DNA from: Pseudocercospora fijiensis CIRAD86
Taxonomy: Eukaryota > Ascomycota > Dothideomycetes > Mycosphaerellales > Mycosphaerellaceae
DNA: 64,000 bases
Direction of reading: 5' to 3'
Assembly: GCF_000340215.1 (NCBI RefSeq)
Contig: NW_006921537.1
Span: forward strand, 3,660,080-3,724,079
Made by a program: the position numbers and the translations under genes. Shown one piece after another: positions 34,922-46,190 of the stretch; position 1 is the stretch's first letter, and every line of letters starts with the position of its first letter. A model generated the notes under the pieces. That model saw only the letters and a list, made by a program, of their open reading frames with translations, was not told the origin of the DNA and made no database searches.

Positions 34922-37086
34922 TGGGGAGTGACGGCAACCCAGGTTGTCGGGTATGAGCAGGACTCGGAACATAGCACTTTGAGAAGTGTCTCTGCCGATA
35001 ACTCGGAAGTTGATCGCTGCACGAGGAGGGCTGCGAGCATGATCAATCTTGGAGGTTCGTGAGATGGGAATTGTACTCCTCATTTGGTCCTTTGAGCAGC
35101 AATAGCTTCGAGTGAAAAGTTGCACGATTCGACTGCCGCTCTGTGTGTCTGAAAAGACATACCAGCGTGTTCATCATGTGCAGAGTGTTCAATCGCCTAG
35201 GATACTCCGAAATGTCGAAGAGCTCAGCTCCTTCGTTGATTCGAAGCCATCCCCGTCGCAGTTACTCCAGCGTCCAGCGCTTTTCCTTCGCATCGCGAGC
35301 CTTGAGATGTCTTCAGCACAAAGCTGAGCAAAAGCAGTTTCATCCGGGCACAGAAGTGGCCAGATTCTGCCATAAGTACTGACTCTCTGGTACTATTGGC
35401 AACCGCCGTCGAATGCACGTTCGACTTGAGCCTCCGTGCGTCGGGATACCCAGTCTTTGCCTTGCATGCGACCTTTGAGAACCGCTAAAACCAAACACCA
35501 GCCGTGTTGTCGCGCCATGCAAAGACTTGGCACGGTCGGTACGTTGTCGGCAGTGGTGACACGGGTATGATGCTGGAACTCCTCCTCCTGTCTCCATGAT
35601 GCTCCTCAAGCATCGAGTCTACGCAGTCTCTTCTTAGCCCAAGATTTTGAATTGTACGGCAGACGCTCGAGCTCGTACAGACAGTCCTGCCAATGCGTTG
35701 GAGACAGACATCGAAGTCGTTCGGATCGTGGGTTTAAGGACGGCGTAACGGCGTAAGAGGGCGCTCATTGTGGCTGTTGGGCTCCTAGCATTTCTGTTGC
35801 GTTTTCTGTTACTGAACTCTGCTTCAAGATCAAGAGCTCGCAGAGGAAGAGCTTGGCTGATTTCATTCTCGAAGGCTTGACACTCTTGCAGAAGGAACCT
35901 CCTTACTTGTTGTGCACATTGTTGTGCTTGACCTCACACCGTGAGAGGGAAATCGATAGATATCATATAACCAACGTTGCGAAGATTCCAGTCGTCCTGC
36001 GGCTTCTCTCAACATCGGGGACACGTACGTACGCACGATTTCTGCAATCCTCTTCGTTCACAAGGAAGCGCGGAAGCCCTGAAAGATTTGGACAGCCGAC
36101 CACGTGACAAGATACCAAGCCACACCACCGGCCCGACCCCTCGGCCCGACACTCTCCGAAGTTGGCAAGCGAAGTTCGCAAGTTCGCCCTACTTTTTCGG
36201 GGCTAGCTCCCGCTGCACGACAAACATGCATTTCTTATGCGCGATGCGCTGGCAGTCCAGGCTAGGAGGAGCAGAAAGGAAAGGTATGATAGTAGGTATG
36301 TTTCTGTTTCTCTCCTTTCCTTTCGACAAGCGACGATCGTTTCTTTTCATAACTTACATACGTCAACTTGAATTTACTGCGACGTGTTCTTTTGTTGTTC
36401 GCCTGCTCGTCGATGGCAAGCTGCTTCTCTGCCAGGGGTACGGTACCTAGAAACAACACAACAACGCACGTGTCGCACAGAAGAGTCCGAGAGAGAACCT
36501 ACGACTACGACTACCACCCCACGGTTAGAAAGGGAGAGAAAGAGCACTGCAAGATCGACAATATCGCGTACGTACCCTATGCTACGGTCCATGGATATCA
36601 TAATATACCGCCGTCTCTCATTCATGTCTTTCGTCACATGATCAGATCTTGAAGCAAGGACGCCTTCACACAAAATAAAAAAAAAAGACTTTGCCGCGTC
36701 GCTCAACAACCAGATGCTGCTACAACGATGCGGTCCCGCTCCCTGCTTGGAACATTGCCAAGGCCGGATGATGTCGTGACGAAGGGCAATGTCTCTCAAC
36801 ACACACGCGCACACACGCACACACACAAGGAAATACCATATGATAATTTTTCTTCCCCCCGGTAAAGAAAGCCATTGCTGGCGTGCAGCTACGCGCCGCG
36901 ATCCTGTGTCCCTTCTATTCCCAGAAAACAACGCTAGGGAAGAACCGAACTGACGTGCCAGATCTTGTTGCTCATTCTCGTCGTAGGCCCATGATCCTCG
37001 TGGAAGCTTCGTATAGATGGTTTGGCGGCCGTAATAACGTATCGTGGACAGAAGTAAAGAGTGTGTGAATTGTGGTTGGAGGTTAG
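34922..37086. other. 2.2-kb intergenic region
   Basis: Normal composition, no gene I can support. Frames on both strands here are Arg/Ser/His-rich without family resemblance. It holds the 3' ends of the two flanking convergent genes. A CA/CG dinucleotide run lies at about 36,797-36,832 and an A-run near 36,675. Confidence 0.55.
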
Positions 37087-38059
37087 TTAGTTCTTGGCTC
37101 GGGCAATGAGCCACTGCAAGACCGCATCAAGGTTGGTCTCTTCTTTGGCGCTGATGCCGTAACAGCTCACCTCGCGGCGTGTCACTGACTTCAGGTTGAG
37201 CGCAGCGATCAACTCGTCGACTGATGCATGGTTGGGAAGGTCGGACTTGTTACCGAGGACCAAGAGGGGGATGCCTTCCATCGCTGGCTTCTCCAGGAGT
37301 ATGTGGAGCTCTTCTTTGGCGACAGGCAATGCCTCCTTGTCGGCAGAGTCAACGATGAATCTGGTTGCTGGCATCAGCCAAGTCCGACACCCGACGTCGA
37401 CAACGAGCCTTACACAATCGCATTCACGCCTCGACAATAACGCTCCCACATTGATCGGAAGCGAGGTTGGCCCCCCAAGTCCCAGCTGCAGCACTATCAG
37501 CAATTCGAACACGACCATGCAGACGACATACCACTTCAAGGTCACATGGCCCTTCTGTACTCGCTTCATGTTGAAGCCCACTGTCGGTATCGAGCTGTGG
37601 CACAGCGTCAGTTCCAAGACGACGCTCATCGACATACTGGATCTCGGCTAGATCCCTGCCGGTCGCACAGATGCACCCACTCGATCGTGAACTCGCCGCC
37701 CTGTAGCACAAAGTCAGCCATCGATGAAAGCATCCGAAACACCGTCGCATCGGGGACTCACCGCCAGGACTCTCAGCAATGATGTTTTGCCGGCGTTCTG
37801 GAGACCGATCATGGTGATGTCCATCTCGGTGGCCCTGATGCAGCGTCAATTAGCATGTTTCGACAGCGCTCATCGGCGGAGGCGACCGTCTGCTTGTCGG
37901 GATCAAGATGGGGGAGCGGTGAAGCATATGGGCCATCAGGCCCCAAGGCGCCAACATTGTAGAGCACTTCGCACGTGAATGTGGCGAGCCGGTGGTGGTA
38001 AAGGCATACCAGAACAGGCTGAGGAGCCAATCATAGATGCGCCTGAAGATGCCAACCAT
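37087..38059 (-). CDS. ARL8: ARL8-type small GTPase (Arf-like)
   Basis: Six exons on the minus strand: 38,010-38,059; 37,762-37,834; 37,681-37,700; 37,532-37,594; 37,414-37,485; 37,087-37,360. All introns are GT-AG and all phases agree, giving 183 residues, close to the ~186 of animal ARL8. The N-terminus is a short amphipathic helix (MVGIFRRIYDWLLSLFW) without the Gly2 of myristoylated Arfs, as in ARL8. Nucleotide motifs are complete: P-loop GLQNAGKTS, switch I PTVGFNM, WDLGGQPRFRSMW, NKSDLP, and a late SAKEE. ARL8 sits on lysosome/vacuole membranes and recruits motor or tethering effectors in animals; in filamentous fungi a vacuolar or endosomal trafficking role is likely. Exon 3 is only 20 nt, which gene finders easily miss. 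Confidence 0.95.
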
Positions 38060-38497
38060 GCTGGCGCTGGCTAGATCGGATGATTTGTGAGGGCCAGTAG
38101 CGATCTGGATAGGATAGGAGCAATGAGGCTCAGGCGCAGAGGAGTCGGGTCGCAAGGGAATGCCTGATGTGAGTGGATGAGAGGTTTTCTGCGGATAGCC
38201 CCGCTCTCGCCGCCGGGTCGGGAAGTCAAAGTCGGGCTGTGGTGGTGTGGTTTGCCGTTTGCAGAGCAGATCGAGTCGCGGTATGGGCAACGACGAATTT
38301 GCAGAGGTCGATCTGTGATGAAGTGAATGTCTCAGATGCTGGCTGGCTGATGCTGGCGCGCGTGGCGCCGAGCGGGAGATGCCTGGCGGCGCAGAGGGCA
38401 GTGCATCATTGGTAGATTCCTAGACGCACGGTTACGCCGTTACGGAGCCGAGCAAGGTAGTACGCGGGCGTGCGGTGGTGATTATCATTACGAGATA
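38060..38497. promoter_or_regulatory. ARL8 upstream region and right island boundary
   Basis: The promoter and 5' UTR of ARL8 lie at the left. Composition turns RIP-like at about 38,470-38,500, where the dead zinc-finger gene ends. No other gene seen. Confidence 0.55.
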
Positions 38498-38600
38498 TTA
38501 CCTCTTTGCTTTGTATAATTCTTCGTGTCTTTTTATATACTAACTCTATATATATCCTCGAGCGTAATATCTGCACTTCTAAGTCTCTAGGCTAATATCA

Positions 38601-39070
38601 GCTTCCCTCTTTGCTCCCTTATAAGTTGCTATATGCCTTTTTATACCGTGTTTGTACTTAAATATACTAGTATAGTTCTCGTACTTAAAAGGTTTTAGGT
38701 TAAAGCCGGCTTCCCTCGTTATTCCTTTGTAACTTGTTATTATATACCTCGTTAGAGTTGCTTTTAACGTAAATGCCTTAGGGCAGTTCTCGTACTTAAA
38801 AGGTTTTAGGTTAAAGCCGGCTTCCCTCGTTATTCCTTTGCAACTTATTATTATATGCCTCGTTAGAGTTGCTTTTAACGTAAATACCTTAGGGCAGTTC
38901 TCGTACTTAAAAGGTTTTAGGTTAAAGCCGGCTTCCCTTGTTGTTCCTTTACAACTTGTTACTATATAGCTCGCTAGGCTTCCTTTTACCGTAAATGCCT
39001 TAAGGCAGTTCTCGTACTTAAAAGATCTTAGGTTAAAATCGGCTTCCCTTTTAATTCCTTTATAACTTGT
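38601..39070 (-). repeat. 111-bp tandem repeat encoding zinc fingers
   Basis: Units start at 38,601 (108 bp), 38,709, 38,820, 38,931 and 39,042; the three complete middle units are 111 bp each. The fifth is cut by the Gypsy insertion and resumes at 46,191. A length of exactly 37 codons and alignment with the finger frame show that the repeat is coding, not a random minisatellite. Confidence 0.85.
39066..39070. repeat. Target-site duplication, left copy (cttgt)
   Basis: Five bases directly before the 5' LTR, identical to 46,186-46,190 directly after the 3' LTR. The 5-bp size fits Ty3/Gypsy integration. Confidence 0.88.
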
Positions 39071-39266
39071 TATTAGAGCTAAAGAGGTTATACGTAATTA
39101 GTATGTAATTAGGCCGAGTAAAGCTAGGGTCTTAGTACCTTAGGCAGGGCTTGGCGCTTAGCGTTAGGCCAACTCTCCTGCCTTCCTCCCTCTCCTTCTA
39201 GATCCTTATCGAATACTACCTATACCTACTACTACCCTATCTACCTACTAATATACCCTTCTTATA
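39071..39266 (+). repeat. 5' LTR (196 bp)
   Basis: Starts TATTAGAGC (TG to TA by RIP; the inverted copy keeps TGTTAGAGC) and ends CTTATA (TACA in the 3' LTR). The right-hand partner is 45,990-46,185. Confidence 0.92.
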
Positions 39267-39280
39267 TAGTATTCGATCTA
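39267..39280 (+). other. Primer-binding site
   Basis: TAGTATTCGATC directly follows the LTR. With the first TAG read as RIPed TGG, this is the usual TGG start that pairs with a tRNA 3' CCA end. The priming tRNA was not identified. Confidence 0.6.
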
Positions 39281-39494
39281 CCCTTTAAGGGCAGTAGCTA
39301 GATAGTCCTTATTTTAAGCTTTTAGCGGTGTAGCTACGAACAAGACTAATCTAACTATATTGCGCCCGAAGAACGGGACCTATACGTACTATTCTATCGA
39401 AACAACCGTACTAATTATTAAGTAAGGCCTTCTATACGGCCTATTACACTAAGTTAAGTATACTAAGCCGATATCTACTAATTCCGCTACATCC

Positions 39495-39594
39495 NNNNNN
39501 NNNNNNNNNNNNNNNNNNNNNNNNNNNNNNNNNNNNNNNNNNNNNNNNNNNNNNNNNNNNNNNNNNNNNNNNNNNNNNNNNNNNNNNNNNNNNN
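39495..39594. other. Assembly gap, 100 N
   Basis: Exactly 100 N, a conventional size for a gap of unknown length. It falls between the 5' LTR leader and gag, so the element may be longer than it looks or two copies may have been mis-joined. Confidence 0.97.
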
Positions 39595-40965
39595 AATAGC
39601 CGGCTTAATGCGAAACAGCTGGTCCCTTATAATAGCTAGTTTATTACGAAACAACAACTATGCTGCCGCTAGTAGCGCTAGCAACGACAACGCTAGTAGC
39701 ATAGTGCCTACTAAAGTGCCTCCTACTAAAGAGCCTGCCGGAGAGCCTATTAAAGAAGAACCTATAATTCTAGGTAATAATCTAGAATTGCCTGTCGACG
39801 ATATTCTTAATAATATTATTAACCGTCGATATAGCTAACTAGCCTTTAGCCCCTAACTAGTAGGGAGACTCTAAGAAGCTACCTGAAACAGGCTTACTGC
39901 CCTACGTTAAGAACAATAGCTAAAGGATAACCTCCTCGAAATTCGCCGCCTTTAGGAAGCCCTAATAACTAATACTAAGCCGATAGTAGGGCCTTCCTTA
40001 CTATTAGTCCTAGTCTAGAAGAAGGATGCTAAACTTAAGGACTGTACCGTGTTTAATAGCTCTAGTCGAAAGCAATACAACGACTACATTCGTAACTATA
40101 AGCTTAACTAACGAAATGCACTAAGGGCCCTACTAGACGACTATTCGCTAGTCGTCTATGCTATGCAATACATTAATAGAGACCTAAAGCGTACCTAGGA
40201 TAACCACTTTAACTCCCTTACTAATTAGACCGCTATTTAGTAGTAAACCTACAAAACCATTATGCTAGACACCCTTAGAAACCCTATACTAAGGCAACAA
40301 TACGCTTAGGACTAGTACCTTCGGGCTAAGCAAAAGACTAATTAATTAGCCCGTTTATTTAAGGCCTATTTAAAGACCCTCGAGGACGATTTGCTAGCTA
40401 AGACCGACTCTATCTAGATTTCCGAAATACGCCCTAAATTGCGATAGGAATTAGTCCTTAAATTAGACCGCCGCCGTGTGTTTAAACAGGCTAATCTTAT
40501 ATGTATTTAATTTATAGTCGAAGTCGAAACTGCTAAACGAGCTGTCTAGCTCTAGCAACGACTAGAATTAGGGATCCGACCTACTAGCAACCGTAGCAAC
40601 CGTAGCCGCGGAGGAAATCAAGGTTCCTACTAAGACAATAACGCTAACAATAGGAATAGTAACAACGACCGTAGAAGAAGCCGTAGCCGGCGGCTATATA
40701 GAGGAGGCCGTAATAGGGGCCGTAGAAGGGGCTCGTATCCCTATAGTACTAATCGCTCGGCTAATAACAGCGGCAATAGCTATAGCAATCCCCTAACCGG
40801 ACTAAAGTGCTTTAATTGTAACAGCACTAGCTATCTACTAGGCTAATGCGACAAACCTAAGGACTAGGCCCGAATCGACCGTACTGCCGCTAAACACCGA
40901 AAGTACCTTTTAGTAGCTAACGCTACCCCTATAGGCTAACCTTCGAAAAAAGAGTAAGCGCCGCA
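39595..40965 (+). pseudogene. Gag relic with mutated zinc knuckle
   Basis: A frame runs from the gap to about 40,960 with TAG/TAA interruptions. A Lys/Arg-rich region with RGG- and NNN-type low complexity (about 40,590-40,790) precedes a CCHC zinc knuckle (about 40,808-40,851): Cys-x2-Cys is kept but the His reads as Tyr. The gag frame is offset by one from pol. An A-run (cgaaaaaagag, 40,933-40,943) lies where both frames overlap, so a programmed -1 shift is possible but not shown. The N-terminus is lost in the gap. Confidence 0.8.
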
Positions 40966-43900
40966 CTAACTGTTAGCCTTATACGGCGTAAGACTATTAA
41001 CATTGTGCTAGCTATTATACGTACCTGTCTCGTATCGGATACGTATAGGACTAACTATAAGACTAAGGTTATACTAGATCTAGGAAATTCAGTTAGTACC
41101 CTTATTAGCTATCGCCTAGCTAAGCAATTAGACCTTCGACAACTGCCTAGGACTAACCTACTAACCCTTGCTTAGTTTAATAACGCTCGGCACTTGACCT
41201 ACGGAGCCTACTATATCTATATAGCCCTAAGAGACGACCTCAGTAATAAGCGCCTGCTAAACTTTACTGCCTACGTAGTAGATATAAACAGCCTCCTATC
41301 TAAGATTGTTATTAGCAACCCTGTTCTTAAGTACTATGCTATAGTTATAGACTTAGGCAGTTAATAGTAGCGATTTAGAATCGCTAGGAAAGAGGATATT
41401 AAACACATCGATATTAGCGAGTGCCCTAACGATATTAGGGTTCTATTTATCGGCAACCTAATACCTGCCGTAGCTAACCTAATAGTCGACCTATTAGGCG
41501 ATAACGATAAGCCTATGCCCCCTAATAGCATAGACCCTAATTAGCTTGCTCGTATACCGGAGCCTATTCGAGAAACCTATATTAATGTGTTTAAACACCA
41601 CTTAGTATCGACATTGCCTATGTTTAAAGAGACGGATTATAAGATTAATATTATAGCGGGCAAGGAGGTCCCTTTTAGCCCCCTCTACAACCTTAGTAAA
41701 CGAGAGCTTGCTATATTGCGTAAGTACCTAGAGGAAAACCTAGCTAATAGTCGCATTCGGTATAGTAACAGCCCTACTAGCGCCCCTATCCTGTTCGTAC
41801 TAAAGAAGGATAGTAGCCTACGTCTATATATTAATTATCGTAGGCTTAACGCTATTACTATTAAAGACCGCTGCCCACTTCCTCTTATTAATAAGACCCT
41901 CGATCGCCTTTCTAGTACTTATTACTACACTATATTAGACATTAAGGACGCCTATTACCGCATCCGTATCCGCAAGGGCGATAAATAGAAGATAGCCTTT
42001 CGCACTCGTTATAGGCATTTCGAGTACTTAGTTATGCTATTCGGCTTAGCTAATGCCCCTATAACGTTCTAGTCCTATATTAATCGGGCCCTTTCGGGCC
42101 TATTAGATCACCTTTGTGTAGTTTACCTAGATAACATCCTAGTTTATATACACTCTCCTAACATTGCGGAATACTAGGCTATAGTCCGTAAGGTACTCGA
42201 TCGCCTAAGGGCCTATAGCTTATACTACAAACTCTCTAAATACACCTTTGCTACTAAAGAGGTGTCCTTCCTTAGCTTCCTCGTATTAACCGAGGGTATT
42301 AAGGCTAATCCTAATTAGATTAAAACTATTACTAAATAGCCCGTTCCTACGTTAATTAAGGAGCTGTAGTCGTTCCTCGGTTTTGCTAACTTCTATCGCC
42401 GATTTATTAAGGGCTATTCGAGGCATGTAATGCTACTAACTAAACTTACTAAAACTAAGGCTAACCCGACTAGAGAGTTTAAATAGACTAACAAAGCGCG
42501 AGCCGCTTTTAACGGTTTAAAGCAGCGCTTTACTAAAGTCCCCTTATTATACTATTTCGTACTAAACAAGCAGATCCGAATTAAGACTAACGCTTTACAG
42601 TTCGCTATATCGGCTATTATATCCTAGCAATCAGATAATAACTATTACTAGCACCCGATTGCCTTCTTCTCGAGGAAGATAATCGATACTAAGCGTCGCT
42701 ACGAGACCTACGAGCAAGAGCTCTTAGCTATTATCGAGGCCTTTAAGTATTAGAGGCATTACCTCGATAGGGCCTAATATACGATATAGGTCTATATAGA
42801 CTATAACAACCTCCGTAGTATTACTAAGGTTACTAGAGTTATAGGTCGATAGGCTAGATAGGCCGTCTACCTCGCTAGGTTTGATTTTAATATATTATAT
42901 TAGCTAGGCGTAAGCAACCCTGCTAATAGCCTATCGAGGCGACCTAATTACGATAGCGGGACTTAGTAATCCATCAATTCATTGTTTCTAACCCTATAGC
43001 ATAAGATTGCTATAGCCCGTATTGTTAATAAGCAAGCGTAGAATAAGCGGCTTACCGGACTCCGCGACGGCTTAAAGCATATTAATACTCTTGCTATATT
43101 AACAGTACGTATTAAGGTAAGGGCTAAGGACATAGATAGGAGAAGTTATAATAACTCCCTAGTCGACATCGTAATATATAGTAACAGCGATAGCACTAAT
43201 GCAGTTAATCCGGCTACTAGTGCTATTAGATACATATAATACGTACCTCGTTTAATAGCGAGGGTGCTATTAAATAACCTTGCAAATAGGGATAGTTAAT
43301 CGTTTATAGATAAGCTGTTACGGGCTTAGTAGAGGGACGCCTTTACTGCTAAACGTATAGACAAGCTTATAAGTAGGCGAAAGACTCGATCTAGTAAGAG
43401 TAATTAGTCGATCGACGACAAAGGTTACTTAAGGTTTAAGGGTAGATACTATGTCCCCGCTAAACAATCGATTAGACAAGAACTTCTTAAGCGACACTAT
43501 AATAGTAAGCTTGCCGGTTACTATAGCGTAGAGAGGTCGTACGAGCTACTATCGCGTATATACTACTAGCTAAATAGTGAGCGGGATATAAAGGACTACG
43601 TAAACACGTGTACCGTATGTTAACGTATTAAGGCACTAAAGCATTAGCCTTTTAGCGAGTTGTCCTTATTGCTAATCCCTTACAAGCTATTTGTAGAGCT
43701 TATAATAGACTTTATTATAGGTCTTCCCCCTGCTAAACGAAGAGGAAGCAAAGACATCTTTAACGCTATTCTAGTCGTTATAGACCGGTTTACTAAGGGC
43801 GCTCGATACATCCCGGCGCGGAAAGATTAGACTGCTATTAATATAGCAGAAGCGCTATAGAACAATATCTTCTATACCTATTAAGGGACCCCTAAGGGGA

Positions 43901-44832
43901 TAGTCTCCGACTAGGGCTCGATATTTGTATCTTACTATTAGAGTAAGATTTGCCTATAGCTAAGACTCAAGCATCGCCTGTCTATAGCATTCTATCTACA
44001 AATAGATAGTTAGACTAGAAGGTAGAATGCTACCCTGCAGCAGTACCTACGCAGCTGTATTAATAAGAACCCTAATAACTAGGTCAATCTCCTACAACTA
44101 GCCGAATTCGTATATAATAACAGTGTCTACTTATCTACTAAGGTGTCGCCTTATTTCGCTATAATAGGAAGTAACCCTACGCTACTATAGGACCCCCTAT
44201 CGCTCGAGGCCGAGCGTAAGGAAAGGGAAGCGGGTTAACCTAAGACACTAGCGGCTATTAAGAGGGTTTAAAAGATGCGAGAAATTCACGCTAAGATAGC
44301 TAACAAACTAGCAAAGGCCTAGGCCTATTAGAAGGCCTACTACAATAAATACTACCTTCTAATAACCTTTAAGCAAGGCGACCTAGTTATGCTTAGTACG
44401 AAGAACCTCCGTATCCGTAAACACCCCTCGCCTAATAGCAAAACAAGGCCTAAACTCGCACTAAGGTATATTAGCCCTTTCCGTATCCGAGAACCTAGGG
44501 GCACCTAGGCCTATTAGTTATAGCTTCTACCTTATTACACTATCTATAACACCTTCTATATATCCCTCCTTAAGCCGTACTACCTACGCGAAGGGGATGA
44601 AGCACCTACTAAATCCGAGGACATACTAGCTAATAGTAAAGAACTGTAGTCTATAGAACGTATCCTAAAGCACCGGACTAGACAAGGCAAGAAGGAGTAC
44701 CTATTAAGGTAGCAAGGCTATTCGCCTAAATAGGACTCGTAGGAAGCTAAAGGTTCTTTTAAAGATATAACTAAGTTGTTAGATAAGTATTAGACTAGTA
44801 TAAAGAACAAGAAGAAGGCTAAGGGCCTATAA
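40921..44832 (+). pseudogene. Pol relic: protease, RT, RNase H, integrase
   Basis: One frame to TAA 44,830-44,832, with no indels needed. Protease: ILDLGNS (Asp kept, expected Ser/Thr-Gly changed) near 41,070. RT: LYINYRRLNAIT and LDIKDAYYRI (one intact 133-codon stretch, 41,587-41,988); the YLDD box reads YLDN, with Asn at 42,133-42,135, a G-to-A change in TpG context. RNase H follows, about 42,560-42,960. The integrase has a HHCC-like module (about 43,490-43,640), core segments (DFIIGLPP, VIDRFTKGARY, Asp kept) and a C-terminal domain to about 44,830. Family assignment is firm; the copy cannot encode a working enzyme. Confidence 0.92.
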
Positions 44833-44845
44833 TGTCGCCTAAGAA

Positions 44846-44870
44846 TAATACTACCCCCGGGGTGCTATTA
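44846..44870. repeat. 25-bp near-palindrome, copy d
   Basis: TAATACTACCCCC and GGGGTGCTATTA arms; it starts 13 bp after the pol stop. Copy e in the inverted element is the same site with one transition. Confidence 0.85.
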
Positions 44871-45989
44871 GCTAACTAATTAGAGGCCGGCAAACTAGGA
44901 CAATAAGACTATACTACTATAGTAAACGCGCGCCGAGTGTTAACAAGCGCGCTATAACGCGTCAACTATCTACTACTCTTTTAGGAAACTACCTCTCTAT
45001 TAATACGCCCTATAAGGCTCTTCTTCTAGTATTTAGGTCCCCCTCTTGTTCCCTTATTCTATCGAGGCCTCGAGGCCTAGGCAATCGGCGAGGACGGCGC
45101 GGCCGGCGCGGCTATATTAGTAACAGTATTACGGAGTGTATTATTAGTTAAAGAAGGAAATCGAAAGCAAGGTAAAGTTAGCGCTAAGACGACTAGCGCC
45201 GCTATTATTAACATTACTTGCTATTGTCGCTACGCCTATAGACACAACCCTACCTATACTACGAGCCTAAGGCACCTTAATCAAACTTTAATTAAAACTT
45301 TAATTAAAACTTTAAGCCGCTTAAAAGATTAAGCGACTAATAGACTAGCTAACTAAGGGCAAAACTATAGAGCTAAGCTAGCCGGGGTCGATCTTGCGGA
45401 CAATAGGTTACTCCTCGATCTATCTAACCCTTTAAGCGAGGCGAACCTCTACTACTACACTTATAATAGCCTTTATCTATAGAAACTAGACGAGCTGTGT
45501 TTTTTAAAAAGATAAGATAAGATTAACACTTAAAGGCTGCTATACCTAGCTAATTAGGGCTAGCGAAACTACGAACAATAAGAATAATAACCCTCGGAAG
45601 CGAATAAACCCTCGGAAGCGGACATTGCTAGGTCTTTTAAGAGTAGACGCAAAGAACTCGGTACGACATTACTTAGAGCGGAGGCAGGGCTGCAATACCT
45701 CGTACGTCTACCTATTATAGTAGGGAAGACGCGCTCGTATTATAATTAGTCGAAGGCCCTTAATTCTTATAGATATATATTACTTTATAGTTTATTATAT
45801 ATAGGGATAGCGTAGTTAGAAGTTAGACATTATATTAGAAGGTAAGGTTTGATATAGTTATATAATTAGGTAGTTAAGTGTTCAATTTAGCGCGGGCTAA
45901 GCAGCTTATTAGGCTTGCTAAGTTAGCGGCAATAGAGGTCGTAGAATATAGATAGGCTACGAGGGCGCGGCCTTTAGAAGGGAAGCGTA
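44871..45989 (+). other. 3' non-coding region of the Gypsy element
   Basis: About 1.1 kb between pol and the 3' LTR with no readable frame. It includes a triple AATTAAAACTTT-type repeat near 45,285-45,330. A purine-rich tract (tagaagggaagcg, about 45,975-45,987) just before the LTR is the likely polypurine tract. The inverted copy retains the same region (62,088-63,248). Confidence 0.7.
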
Positions 45990-46185
45990 TATTAGAGCCA
46001 AAGAGGTTACACGTAATTGGCATGTAATTAGGCCGAGTAAAGCTAGGGTCTTAGTACCTTAGGCAGGGCTTAGCGCTTAGCGTTAGGCCAACTCTCCTGC
46101 CTTCCTCCCTCTCCTCCTAGATCCTTATCGAATACTACCTATACCTACTACTACCCTATCTACCTACTAACATACCCTTCTTACA
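45990..46185 (+). repeat. 3' LTR (196 bp)
   Basis: Matches 39,071-39,266 at the same length. It keeps several ancestral C or G bases (gagcca, ttacacg, attggcatg, ctaacata, ttaca) that are T or A in the 5' LTR. Followed by the target duplication cttgt at 46,186-46,190. Confidence 0.92.
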
Positions 46186-46190
46186 CTTGT

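Larger units (their letters stand above)
38498..39070 (-). pseudogene. C2H2 zinc-finger gene relic, C-terminal fingers
   Basis: Reading the minus strand from 39,070 to TAA at 38,498-38,500 gives 191 codons in one frame, with TAG as the only internal stops. Most of it is a 37-residue repeat of the form KPFKxENCPKAFTLKxxLxRxIITSxKG, where zinc ligands appear as Tyr (Cys TGC to TAC; His CAC/CAT to TAC/TAT). The last two fingers are more divergent; one keeps the second-half RHIAT and the final one keeps RHEEL. With the finger encoded across the insertion and one further upstream, I count about seven C2H2 fingers. Likely a DNA- or RNA-binding protein. It is continuous with 46,191-48,110 once the Gypsy element is removed: codon ACA at 39,068-39,070 follows GCA at 46,191-46,193. 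Confidence 0.8.
39071..46185 (+). mobile_element. Complete Ty3/Gypsy LTR retrotransposon, RIP-inactivated
   Basis: Two 196-bp LTRs (39,071-39,266 and 45,990-46,185), a primer-binding site, gag and pol relics in order PR-RT-RNaseH-IN, a polypurine-like tract and a 5-bp target duplication are all present. The element sits in a zinc-finger repeat of the dead C2H2 gene. The two LTRs differ at about eight sites, all transitions, so divergence comes from RIP and does not give an age. A 100-N gap at 39,495-39,594 interrupts the 5' internal region, so true length is unknown. A second, inverted copy starts at 61,891. Confidence 0.93.

Noticed and set aside
36374..37114. A 246-codon minus-strand frame
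   Set aside because: It lies in the 3' flank of ARL8, is low in complexity around the CA/CG run, and overlaps the ARL8 stop. No protein family is recognisable.
24357..38497. tRNA or rRNA genes in the gene island
   Set aside because: I scanned the spacers for A/B-box-like words and cloverleaf arms by eye and found none convincing.
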